Below, piece by piece: positions 56,498-64,000 of a stretch of DNA of 64,000 nt. Origin of the DNA: Amycolatopsis deserti (GTDB lineage: Bacteria > Actinomycetota > Actinomycetes > Mycobacteriales > Pseudonocardiaceae); NCBI RefSeq assembly GCF_014653945.1, contig NZ_BNAU01000001.1, positions 992,001 through 1,056,000 on the forward strand, written 5' to 3'. Numbering within the stretch: the stretch's first letter is position 1; the number at the start of each line of letters is the position of its first letter. The translations under genes were made by a program, and so were the position numbers. Under the pieces are notes generated by a model. The model did no database searches, had not been told where the DNA came from, and was given only the letters and a program-made list of their open reading frames with translations.

Positions 56498-57163
56498 GTG
56501 AACGTGGGCATCTTGGGCACCGGGAACTTGGCCGTGGCGCTTGGTCGCGCGTGGGCGTCGGCCGGCCATTCGCTGTTGATCACAGGGCGCGACCCGCGGC
56601 ACGCCAGTGAGGCCGCCGCCCAGGTGGGCGATGCGGCGAGTGCCGTCGACCCCGCCGACTTCGCAGGCCGGGCCGACGTGGTCGTAGTCGCGGTCTCTTG
56701 GGCGGGGCTTGAGGCCGCCGTTTCGCTCGTCGGAGGTCCACAGGGGGCCTTGGCCGGCAAGACCGTGATCGACTGCACCAATCCGGTGGACTACGCGACC
56801 GGTGAACTGAAGCCCGCGTCCGGCTCGGCGGCAGAACTCGTGGCGTGCTCGGCGCCCGGCGCGTCTGTGGTCAAGGCGCTCCACCTGTTCGCGGGAGCTT
56901 CGTGGCCGTACGTGGGGTCGAAGGAGACGGCGCCGGTCGTGGCGATCTGCGGCGACACGCCCAGCGCCCTCGATCTCGCCGCGGCGCTGATCGGGGACCT
57001 CGGCGGGCAGACCGCGGTGGCCGGAGGGCTCGCCAGCGCACGGCAACTGGAGGAAGCCGCGGGATTCGTCATGCGGGTCGTGGCGGCGGGCCACAACCCG
57101 CGGCTCGCTGTGCCCGACGTGGACCCGGCGCTCCTCAGCGCTGCAGGCACCACGACCGACTGA
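56498..57163 (+). CDS. NADPH-dependent F420 reductase-like dinucleotide-binding protein
   Basis: 221 residues. GTGNLAVALGRAWASAGH Rossmann loop at the N-terminus, and DVVVVAVSWAGLEAAV with a TNPVDY-type segment, as in FNO/NADP oxidoreductases. It may act in NADP/F420 exchange or be an orphan reductase. GAAGGAGATCGTT precedes the GTG. Confidence 0.88.
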   Translation: MNVGILGTGNLAVALGRAWASAGHSLLITGRDPRHASEAAAQVGDAASAVDPADFAGRADVVVVAVSWAGLEAAVSLVGGPQGALAGKTVIDCTNPVDYATGELKPASGSAAELVACSAPGASVVKALHLFAGASWPYVGSKETAPVVAICGDTPSALDLAAALIGDLGGQTAVAGGLASARQLEEAAGFVMRVVAAGHNPRLAVPDVDPALLSAAGTTTD

Positions 57164-57213
57164 GCCACCAGAACATCCAGCTTGCCGCGCACGTGCTCGA
57201 CCACACGAGATCG

Positions 57214-58167
57214 TCAGGGCATCAGGACGATCTTGCCGAACTTGCCCGGGCCGGCCAGGCGGGCGTAGGCGTCAGCGAACTGGTCGAGCGGGAAGGCTGC
57301 ATCGACGGGTACGCGCAACCGGCCCTGCGCCAGCAGCGGCACCACGGACGTCCGCACGGTGGCGGCGAGGAGCACCTTCTCGGCGTGTGAGCGCCCGCGG
57401 ATGGTGGTGCCGATCAGCTGGGCACGCGCGAGCATGAGGTCGAACATCCGCAGAGGCGCCGTGGTGCCGGCCTGGACTCCGACGACGAGGACCTTGCCCC
57501 GGCTGCGGAGCAGAGCGACCCGCTGCAGGCAGTCCTGTCCGCCGACCAGTTCCACGATCACGTCGTACGGCGCGTGCCCGGCTTCCTGGTCGGGGGTCAC
57601 GACGTCCACCCGGCCGTCCGGGGCGAGTGCCTTCACCCGGTCATGGAGTTCGGGCCGGCGCACGCTGGCCACGGTGTGCGCCCCGGAGACCGCGGCGACC
57701 TGGACCATGGCCGTGCCCACCCCGCCCGCCGCGCCGGTGACCAGCACCCGATCGCCGGCACGGACTCCAGCCTGGGTGACCAGGGCGTCCCAGGCGGTAC
57801 TGAACGCTTCCGGGAACCCGGCTGCCTCCTCCCAGGGCAGGCCCTCCGGGACCGGCAGGAGAAGATCGGCGGGGACCGTGATCCGCTCGGCGTGGCCGCC
57901 GCCACCGACCAGTGCCATCACCCGGTCCCCGGGCGCAACCCCCGTGACCCCGGGTCCCACCTTCTCGACCTCGCCTGCTACCTCCAGGCCGGGCACGTCG
58001 GCCGGCCATCCCGGCGGCGCCGGGTAGTCCCCCCGTGCCTGCTGCAAGTCGGCGGCGTTGAGTCCAGCGGCCCGCACCCGGACGACCACGGCCCCCGGTC
58101 CCGCGACCGGATCTGGACGCTGCTCCAGCCGGAAGGTCCCTCCGGAATCGATCACGACGGTTCGCAT
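57214..58167 (-). CDS. Zinc-type NADPH:quinone oxidoreductase
   Basis: 317 residues, MDR/QOR type without the zinc cysteines. GVGTAMVQVAAVSGAHTVAS Rossmann region and the C-terminal FPLDQFADAYARLAGPGKFG. Reduces quinones or enones with NADPH. Convergent with the F420-like gene. Confidence 0.93.
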   Translation of the reverse strand: MRTVVIDSGGTFRLEQRPDPVAGPGAVVVRVRAAGLNAADLQQARGDYPAPPGWPADVPGLEVAGEVEKVGPGVTGVAPGDRVMALVGGGGHAERITVPADLLLPVPEGLPWEEAAGFPEAFSTAWDALVTQAGVRAGDRVLVTGAAGGVGTAMVQVAAVSGAHTVASVRRPELHDRVKALAPDGRVDVVTPDQEAGHAPYDVIVELVGGQDCLQRVALLRSRGKVLVVGVQAGTTAPLRMFDLMLARAQLIGTTIRGRSHAEKVLLAATVRTSVVPLLAQGRLRVPVDAAFPLDQFADAYARLAGPGKFGKIVLMP

Positions 58168-58311
58168 GAGCGCAGCGTATTCCCGCGGCCGGCCCGCCAG
58201 CCGGTGTTGATCCACAGATCGCTCATGGTGTCGATCACGACCGCCTGACGTTTCGGGCGGCTGCGCCGTCGTAAAGACGGAACAGGCACACCGGATGGAA
58301 GGCGTCGGACC

Positions 58312-58752
58312 ATGCCCACGCAATGCGAAGCGGACGAAAGCGCGATCAGGAACCAGATCGGCAAGCTGATCGACGGGCTGCGGGCCCGGGACCTGCCGGC
58401 GCTGAGCCGGCTCTACACCCCGGACGTGGTGTCCTTCGACGTCGAGCCGCCGCTGCAGCACGTCGGGATCGAGGCGAAGTCTCGGAACTGGGCGGCGGTG
58501 TTCGCGGCCTTCCGGGAGGTCGACTACGAGGTCCGCGACTTCGCCGTCACCGTCGGCGGGGACGTCGCGTTCGGACACGGGTTCGGCCGGCTCAGCGGCA
58601 CGCTCGACGACGGCACGGCGACGAAGGGGATGTGGGTGCGGGCCACGTTCGGCTTCCGCAAGACCGGTGGCGGCTGGCTGATCGCGCACGACCAGGTGTC
58701 CGTGCCGTTCGACCTGACCAGCGGACGCGGGGTGACCGACCTCGAGCCCTGA
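58312..58752 (+). CDS. SnoaL-like polyketide cyclase / ketosteroid isomerase fold
   Basis: 146 residues of the NTF2-like fold: LIDGLRARDLPALSRLYTPD and FGHGFGRLSGTLDDGTATKG. Family members bind hydrophobic or steroid ligands; no catalytic assignment. Its stop adjoins the MFS stop (58753). Confidence 0.87.
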   Translation: MPTQCEADESAIRNQIGKLIDGLRARDLPALSRLYTPDVVSFDVEPPLQHVGIEAKSRNWAAVFAAFREVDYEVRDFAVTVGGDVAFGHGFGRLSGTLDDGTATKGMWVRATFGFRKTGGGWLIAHDQVSVPFDLTSGRGVTDLEP

Positions 58753-59868
58753 CTACCGGTCGCCGTGCCGTCCCGGGATCAGGGCGACCAGCGCCCCCGC
58801 GCCGCACAGCACGGCGGTCCACGCCACGGTCGCGGCCGGCCCGGTCCGGTCGGCCACCACACCGGCCAGCCAGGGCCCGGCGGTCTGCCCGGCGGCGAAC
58901 ACCGTGGTGAACGCGCCGAGCGTGGCGGTCCAGTCCGCGGGCGGGGTGTGGTCCCTGATGAGCGCGGTGATCGCGGCCGGGACACCGATGAACGTGGCCC
59001 CGTAGACGATCGCGGAGGTCAGCACGACCGGCAGGGCGGGGGAGACCAGCGCGAGCGCGGAGCCCGCGGCGAGCACCGCGAGCAGGGTCGCCAGCCCACG
59101 GCCGCCGCGCCACATCGCCGACGCCACCACGACCGCCAGGCCCAGCACCGTCCACACCAGACTCACCTGCCAGACCGCGGCGCCGTGCGCGGCGAGGACG
59201 GCGGACAGGAAGGTGATGTAGGTGATGTATCCCAGGGCGAACAGCAGGTAGGCCACCGCGGTGGGCCACAACGGCTTCATCCGGGCGCGGCCGGTGTTGG
59301 TGGCCGGGGCGTCCGCGTCCACCGCGGCCGCGGACCAGCTCACCAGCGCGGCGACCGCGGCGGCGGCGCCGAGCCCGAGCCAGGCCAGGCGCCAGTGCGG
59401 CCCCAGGGCGGGGATCGCCGCTCCACTGAGGACGATGCCGAGCCCGCTGCCGGCGAAGTAGACGGTGAGCGGTGTCCCGGAGGAAGCACGGACGGCGATG
59501 CGTGAGGCGAGCACACCCCCGACGATGAACACCACCGCACCCGTCAACCCGGCGACGGCGCGCACGACCAGCAGCACTCCGAAGTTCCCGCTGACCGCGG
59601 TGGCCGTGAGAGCCAGCGCGGTCAACACCATGCCCCAGCGGAAGGCGGCCGCGGAGCCCACCCGCCGGGCGACGGTCGCGGTGACCAGGGCGCCGAGCAG
59701 GTAGCCGAGCCCGTTGGCGGTGCTCATCACCCCGGCGTCGGCGAGGCTCCACCCGAGATCGCGCCCCATGGCCGGAACGACGAGCCCGTAGGCGAAGCGC
59801 GCGAACCCCAGGGCCGAGGCGGTGCCGAGCGACAGCCGCGCGGCCTGCCACACCGGATCGCCGGGCAT
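58753..59868 (-). CDS. YbfB/YjiJ-type MFS transporter
   Basis: 371 residues, twelve helices. Opens LSLGTASALGFARFAYGLVV and retains GLGYLLGALVTATVARRVG, as in YbfB/YjiJ-type efflux proteins. The ATG at 59868 is used because longer starts add a Pro/Arg-rich leader of low quality. Substrate unknown. Confidence 0.9.
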   Translation of the reverse strand: MPGDPVWQAARLSLGTASALGFARFAYGLVVPAMGRDLGWSLADAGVMSTANGLGYLLGALVTATVARRVGSAAAFRWGMVLTALALTATAVSGNFGVLLVVRAVAGLTGAVVFIVGGVLASRIAVRASSGTPLTVYFAGSGLGIVLSGAAIPALGPHWRLAWLGLGAAAAVAALVSWSAAAVDADAPATNTGRARMKPLWPTAVAYLLFALGYITYITFLSAVLAAHGAAVWQVSLVWTVLGLAVVVASAMWRGGRGLATLLAVLAAGSALALVSPALPVVLTSAIVYGATFIGVPAAITALIRDHTPPADWTATLGAFTTVFAAGQTAGPWLAGVVADRTGPAATVAWTAVLCGAGALVALIPGRHGDR

Positions 59869-59989
59869 CACACCACTATCCCCGAGGGGGAGCGGGTTTC
59901 GCAGCGGACACCCCGCGCGCGCCGGTCTTGGCGTGGGTGTCCGGCCCAGAGCGGGGCGGGCGGTTCGCCGGGGCCGCTCCGTCACGCCG

Positions 59990-60250
59990 CGACCCCGGCG
60001 GGTTCGGCCGCAGGGACCGCCCGGAGCGGGCTGTCGCGTTTGGGGTGGCCGTCACGGCCACGCGGTCTCGGCCCGCCGCAACTGCGGCCCCGGCCGGGGT
60101 GTCGCGCTCGGGGCGGCCGCACCAGTGACCCCGGCGGATTCCACCGGGCCCGCCCCGCGGGGGCGTCACGTCGCGGTGGCCGCACCTCAGCCATGCCTCC
60201 GCCCGGTAGGCCCCGCGGCCGCACCTCCGCCACGTCGCAGCCCCGCAGCT
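59990..60250. repeat. Degenerate ~65-bp tandem repeats in a gene-free gap
   Basis: Three to four diverged units, each beginning near ACCCCGGCGG(G/A)TTC and ending near GTCGCGNTNGGGGYGGCCGY, at about 59992, 60060, 60128 and 60185. The 410-base gap between the MFS and YciI genes has no convincing ORF. Alignment was done by eye. Confidence 0.4.
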
Positions 60251-60278
60251 TCCACCGCACCGCCCCCCAACCGGGGCA

Positions 60279-60605
60279 TCAGGTCTGCAGCGGCCAGACC
60301 TCCACCACGCCGTGGGCGACCGCGCACGGGGTGCCGGCCACCAGGCGCGCCGCCTCTTCCACCGAATCCGCCTCGATGATCGCGAAACCCGCCACCGGCA
60401 GGTCGGATCGCAGGTACGGGCCCGGCGTCACCTGCGCCCCGGCCGCGCCGTGGTTGCGCACCTGCACCGGGTCGCCCGCGATGCCCATCTCGGCCCCGGC
60501 CGCGCGCAGCCGGGCGTCGTGCTCGTGGGCGGCCGCTCGTACCGCCTCGTCCGTGCGCTCGTAGCCGGCGCTGTCGCCGTAGCCGATCGTGATGAACTTT
60601 CCCAT
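60279..60605 (-). CDS. YciI family protein
   Basis: 108 residues. FITIGYGDSAGYERTDEAVR and the ferredoxin-like end PVAGFAIIEADSVEEAARLV fit the YCII fold. Function of this group is unclear. The ATG at 60605 is chosen because longer frames are low-quality. Divergent from a MarR gene. Confidence 0.88.
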   Translation of the reverse strand: MGKFITIGYGDSAGYERTDEAVRAAAHEHDARLRAAGAEMGIAGDPVQVRNHGAAGAQVTPGPYLRSDLPVAGFAIIEADSVEEAARLVAGTPCAVAHGVVEVWPLQT

Positions 60606-60672
60606 CCGTCCGGTATAGACCCCTCCGCCCCGCCGGTATATGCGCTTGCATGGATCCACATCTCGTGGCATA

Positions 60673-60692
60673 GTTGGTTTTGCCCAACCAAC
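60673..60692. promoter_or_regulatory. MarR operator
   Basis: Inverted repeat GTTGGTT-TTGCCC-AACCAAC with perfect 7-bp arms in the divergent gap, 16 bases before the marR ATG. Confidence 0.65.
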
Positions 60693-60708
60693 CAATTGAG
60701 GAGTCGAG

Positions 60709-61179
60709 ATGGCACACGCCGGCGAAGAGCGCCCGTCGCGGGAAGCCGTCGACGGCGTGGCGGCGGCGCTGGCCACGGTGGGCAACTGGATGTTCTCCCC
60801 GGCCACCCGGCGCAGGATCATGGCGTCCTCCGGCCTGGAGCTGTCGCTGGGGGACTACACCCTGCTGGCCCAGATCTCGGTGCACGCCCCGGTGCGCCTG
60901 TCGGTCCTGGCGGAGCTGATGGAGGTGGACAAGTCCACCCTGTCGCCCCCGGCCAAACGCCTCGAGCAACGCGGGTTCATCGAACGCCGTCCCGACCCGG
61001 CCGACGCCCGCGCCCAGCTGGTGAGCGTCACCCGGGCCGGCAAGCTCGCCATCGGCAAGCTCTGGAAGGCCCGCGCGGCCGCCGTCGCCGACCTGCTGGC
61101 CGACTGGGACCCCGCCGACGTCGAACAACTGGCGGCCGGCCTCGGCGCGTTGAGCGAAGCGATCAAGAACAGCCGCTGA
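60709..61179 (+). CDS. MarR family transcriptional regulator
   Basis: 156 residues with winged HTH LSVLAELMEVDKSTLSPPAK and the beta-wing ERRPDPADARAQLVSVT. GGAGTCGAG precedes the ATG. It is likely to control the operon of a quinone reductase and NmrA-like protein downstream and the divergent yciI gene. Confidence 0.91.
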   Translation: MAHAGEERPSREAVDGVAAALATVGNWMFSPATRRRIMASSGLELSLGDYTLLAQISVHAPVRLSVLAELMEVDKSTLSPPAKRLEQRGFIERRPDPADARAQLVSVTRAGKLAIGKLWKARAAAVADLLADWDPADVEQLAAGLGALSEAIKNSR

Positions 61180-61218
61180 CGCCCATCCTCCAACTCCCGC
61201 ACCACGAAGTGAGGTCAC

Positions 61219-62193
61219 ATGCGTGCCGTTGTGCTGCACGAATTCGGGCCACCGGCCAACCTGCGCGTCGCGGACGTGCCCACCCCGCGGCCCGCGGCGG
61301 GTGAGGTCGCGGTCCAGGTCGCCGCGGCCGGCATCCAGTTCCTGGAGACCCAGGTCCGCGCCGGGACGATGCCCGGCGCGCTCGGCGGGGCGCGCCTGCC
61401 GGTGATCCTCGGCAAGGAGATCGCCGGACTGGTCACCGAAGTCGGCCCCGGCGGCGACCCCGCCCTGATCGGCACGCGGGTCCTGGCCAGCACCGCCGGC
61501 CTGGGCGGCTACGCCGAGACCGCCGTCGTCCCCGCCGAAACGCTCGTCCCGGTCAGCGACGGCCTCGGCCTGCCCGAAGCCGTCGCCCTCTACCGGTACG
61601 GCGTCACGGCCCAGGGCCTCATCCGGGCGGCCCGCGTGACCGCCGGTGACCGGGTCCTGGTGCTGGCGGCCGCGGGTGCCGTGGGCACCGTCCTGGTCCA
61701 GTTGCTCAAGCGCGCCGGGGCGACCGTCGTCGCGGCCGCCGGTGGGCAGCGCAAGCTCGCCCTGCTCCGCGAGCTGGGCGCCGGCCACGTCGTGGACTAC
61801 ACGCAGCCCGGCTGGACGGACCAGGCCCGTGCCGGCGGCCCGGTGGACGTGGTCTTCGACCACGTCGGCGGCGCGCCCGGCCGCGACGCGTTCGAGCTGC
61901 TCACCCCGGGCGCCGGACGGCAGATCATCTTCGGCTTCTCCAGCGGCGCGCCGCTGGACGTCCGGCCCGCGGAACTGGTCGGCCGCGGCCTGACCCTGAC
62001 CGGCTTCAGCGCGGGCTTCCTCTGGCGCCGGCCCGCCCTCGCCCGCGAGCTGGCGACCGAGGTCCTGGACCTGGCCGCGGCCGGCCAGCTGACCCCCGTG
62101 ATCGGCCAGCGCTTCCCGCTGGACCGGGCCGCCGACGCGCACGCCGCCATCGAGGCGCGCGGAACCGTCGGCAAGACCCTGCTCATTCCCTGA
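61219..62193 (+). CDS. Zinc-type NADPH:quinone oxidoreductase, second copy
   Basis: 324 residues of the MDR/QOR type. [20 protein letters not shown] Rossmann loop and the C-terminal [20 protein letters not shown]. It follows marR on the same strand and precedes the NmrA-like gene by 32 bp. A quinone or enone response is likely. Confidence 0.93.
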   Translation: MRAVVLHEFGPPANLRVADVPTPRPAAGEVAVQVAAAGIQFLETQVRAGTMPGALGGARLPVILGKEIAGLVTEVGPGGDPALIGTRVLASTAGLGGYAETAVVPAETLVPVSDGLGLPEAVALYRYGVTAQGLIRAARVTAGDRVLVLAAAGAVGTVLVQLLKRAGATVVAAAGGQRKLALLRELGAGHVVDYTQPGWTDQARAGGPVDVVFDHVGGAPGRDAFELLTPGAGRQIIFGFSSGAPLDVRPAELVGRGLTLTGFSAGFLWRRPALARELATEVLDLAAAGQLTPVIGQRFPLDRAADAHAAIEARGTVGKTLLIP

Positions 62194-62225
62194 CACACAA
62201 CCAAAAAAGAAGGAGTTCACACATC

Positions 62226-63125
62226 ATGTCCGAAACCCCCAAGATCTTCGTCGCCGGCGCAACCGGCCTGCTCGGCGGCCAGATCGTCCGGGCGCTGCTC
62301 GACCAGGGCGCCCCCGTGCGGGCCCTGGTGCGGCCCGGCACCAGCGAAGACAAGAAGCGTGCCCTGACCACCGGGGACGTGGAGCTGGTCGAGGGTGACC
62401 TCACCGATCCGGCCGAGCGGCTCGCCGAAGCCGTCGGCGACGCCACCACCGTGATCTCCGCCGTCCAGGGCGGCCCCGAGGTCATCGTGGACGGCCAGGC
62501 CAACCTGCTGCGCGCCGCGGAGAAGGCCGGCGCCCGGCGGTTCATCCCGTCCGACTTCGCCGTCGACCTGACCAAGCTCGACGACGGCGACAACTTCATG
62601 ATCGACTGGCGCCGGCAGGCCGCCGCCGCCCGCACCGGTACCAGCCTCGACGTGGTGTCCGTGCTCAACGGCGCCTTCTACGAGGTGATGACCGGCTTCA
62701 TGGAGCTCGTCGACTGGGAGCAGGGCACCGTGTCCCACTGGGGCGACCCCGACCAGCCGCTCGACCTGACCTCGGTGGCCGACACCGCCGCCTACACCGC
62801 GGCCGTCGCCCTCGACCCGGCCGCCACCGGCACCCTGCGCTTCGCCGGTGAGGTCCTCTCGATGCGCCAGTTCCACGAGGCCGTCCAGCGCGGCTCCGGC
62901 CGCACCCTGCGGCTGCAGCACCTGGGCAGCGCCGACGAGCTGCGCGCGGAGATCGCCCGCCGGGCGGCGGCCACCGACAACCCGTTCGAGTACGTGGCGC
63001 TGCAGTACCAGTGGTGCATGGTCAGCGGCAAGGCCAAGTTCGACAACCTGGACAACGCCCGGTACCCGCAGGTCAAGCCGCAATCGCTGACCGACTTCGT
63101 GCGCGCCACCGCGCCCGCGCGCTGA
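62226..63125 (+). CDS. NmrA-like NAD(P)-binding protein
   Basis: 299 residues. [20 protein letters not shown] Rossmann loop, [20 protein letters not shown] and YRQ-type C-terminus fit NmrA/isoflavone-reductase-like SDRs. GAAGGAG precedes the ATG. It probably works with the quinone reductase under MarR. Confidence 0.9.
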   Translation: MSETPKIFVAGATGLLGGQIVRALLDQGAPVRALVRPGTSEDKKRALTTGDVELVEGDLTDPAERLAEAVGDATTVISAVQGGPEVIVDGQANLLRAAEKAGARRFIPSDFAVDLTKLDDGDNFMIDWRRQAAAARTGTSLDVVSVLNGAFYEVMTGFMELVDWEQGTVSHWGDPDQPLDLTSVADTAAYTAAVALDPAATGTLRFAGEVLSMRQFHEAVQRGSGRTLRLQHLGSADELRAEIARRAAATDNPFEYVALQYQWCMVSGKAKFDNLDNARYPQVKPQSLTDFVRATAPAR

Positions 63126-63131
63126 CGCCGG

Positions 63132-63716
63132 TCAGCCGGCGCCGAGGGCACCGATCGCGAAGTCGATCGTGCGAGCCAGCCGCTGCGGGTCGTGCCCGGC
63201 GCGTTCCCGGACCCGCAGTCCCAGCACGGTGGTGAACAGCAGTTCCACCGCGGCGTCGACATCGAGGTCGGCGGGCAGCTCACCGTCCCGGCAGCCGCGG
63301 CGCAGCACGGCCGCGATGGCCTCCCGGGTGACCTCGAACGCCGCCTCGGTGCGCTGCCGGACCTCCGGGTCGGCGGTGCCCAGCTCGGTCGTCGTGTTGA
63401 CCACGAAACACCCGAGCCCGGCGTGCTCTCCGGCGCCGGTGGCCAGCCACATCAGCCAGGCCCGCAGCACCTCGCGGGCCGGGCCGGGCCGGTTCAGCCG
63501 GGCTTCGGCTTCCGCCGAGTCCGTCTCGCGGTAGTGGTCGAGCGCGCGCAGGAACAGCGCGTGCTTGTCGCCAAAGGTGCGGTAGAGGCTGCTGGAGGTC
63601 AGCTCCAGTTCGCCGTTCAGATCCCGGACCGAGGTGGCGTGGTAGCCCAGGCGCCGGAACAGCCCGGCGGCCCGCGCGACCACCTCCCGTTCGTCGAATT
63701 CCCGTGGCCGTGGCAC
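63132..63716 (-). CDS. TetR family transcriptional regulator
   Basis: 194 residues. HTH TSVRDLNGELELTSSSLYRT is followed by the TetR_C-type ligand domain. GTG start. Two matching palindromes lie in the gap to the divergent MFS gene. Confidence 0.91.
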   Translation of the reverse strand: MPRPREFDEREVVARAAGLFRRLGYHATSVRDLNGELELTSSSLYRTFGDKHALFLRALDHYRETDSAEAEARLNRPGPAREVLRAWLMWLATGAGEHAGLGCFVVNTTTELGTADPEVRQRTEAAFEVTREAIAAVLRRGCRDGELPADLDVDAAVELLFTTVLGLRVRERAGHDPQRLARTIDFAIGALGAG

Positions 63717-63739
63717 GTCCCACAGCCTACCAGTATTGT

Positions 63740-63792
63740 GGAGCGATCGTTCCCGTACTAGCGTGCGCCGCTATACGGGAGCGATCGCTCCC
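63740..63792. promoter_or_regulatory. TetR operators between tetR and MFS gene
   Basis: GGGAGCGATCGCTCCC (63777-63792) is a perfect 16-bp palindrome; GGAGCGATCGTTCC (63740-63753) is the same core with one mismatch. The two copies are centred about 38 bp apart. Confidence 0.75.
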
Positions 63793-63812
63793 AAATTGGA
63801 GGGAGATCGACT

Positions 63813-64000
63813 GTGGTGACAACGGAACCGCCACCGACCCGGGAACGCGGCCGGTGGCCGGCGGTCGCCGTGGTGGCGTTCGGGACGTTCCTGCTGGTGA
63901 CCGCGGAGCAGCTGCCGGTCGGGCTGCTGACCCGGGTCGGCGCGGACCTCGCGGTCTCCGCCGGCACCGCGGGCCTGATGGTGACCGTGACCAGCATCGT
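63813..64000 (+). CDS. MFS transporter, 3' end outside window
   Basis: The frame runs open to the window edge. It starts VVTTEPPPTRERGRWPAVAV (GTG 63813 or 63816) and continues into the first membrane helix (VVAFGTFLLVTAEQLPVGLL), typical of MFS efflux pumps of the AraJ type. GGAGGGAG lies upstream. Likely TetR-controlled. Confidence 0.8.
   Translation, partial: MVTTEPPPTRERGRWPAVAVVAFGTFLLVTAEQLPVGLLTRVGADLAVSAGTAGLMVTVTSI

Overview
The window is about 64 kb of very GC-rich DNA with dense, short-spaced genes, many GTG starts, several apparently leaderless genes and many TetR/MarR/PadR regulators. F420-type enzymes, DUF1876, DUF5703, DUF885 and a DevR/DevS pair all point to an actinomycete. 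A Pseudonocardiaceae-type organism such as Amycolatopsis is my inference, not something the sequence proves. No rRNA, tRNA, CRISPR array, prophage or complete insertion sequence was seen.

Layout. 1-7.5 kb: a 5'-truncated large AAA ATPase, a DrrAB-like ABC exporter, an FMN reductase, a LigT-like phosphoesterase and an acyl-CoA ligase. 7.6-8.4 kb: a 39-residue membrane peptide and the response regulator devR. 8.4-17.8 kb: redox and transport genes with local MarR, TetR, XRE-cupin and PadR regulators; an LLM-type F420 oxidoreductase interrupted by an in-frame UGA; glmS. 17.9-36 kb: the most distinctive region. It holds a universal stress protein, a degenerate aldehyde dehydrogenase, a DUF885 hydrolase, nadE, an Rv1738-like DUF1876 protein, a CPBP protease, an Rv1733c-like membrane protein with a small partner, a zinc alcohol dehydrogenase, the heme-sensor kinase devS, an Acg-type nitroreductase, a DUF6098-like protein and a three-subunit formate dehydrogenase. 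36-45 kb: a metallo-hydrolase, an alpha-methylacyl-CoA racemase family enzyme and a TetR-controlled CocE/cyclase/FAH catabolic operon. 44-56 kb: ChaB, SDR, epimerase, M20 and M3 peptidases, uppP and lipoprotein genes. 56-64 kb: HxlR, MarR and TetR regulators, each next to oxidoreductase or MFS genes, many with visible operators.

How the genes work together. DevR and DevS closely resemble the mycobacterial hypoxia/NO dormancy system, and the 17.9-30.5 kb genes match classes known from its regulon (USP, Rv1738, Rv1733c, Acg). Degenerate DevR-box-like sites lie in front of several of them. The acg-like gene starts a tight same-strand run that continues through the formate dehydrogenase, so formate oxidation is probably part of the same low-oxygen programme.

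The formate dehydrogenase alpha gene is one reading frame from 30944 to 34198, with an in-frame UGA at 31511 followed by a textbook bacterial SECIS hairpin (GGUCU loop 18 nt after the UGA). It is therefore a predicted selenoprotein and not two broken ORFs. Selenocysteine machinery genes were not seen in this window and must lie elsewhere if this reading is right.
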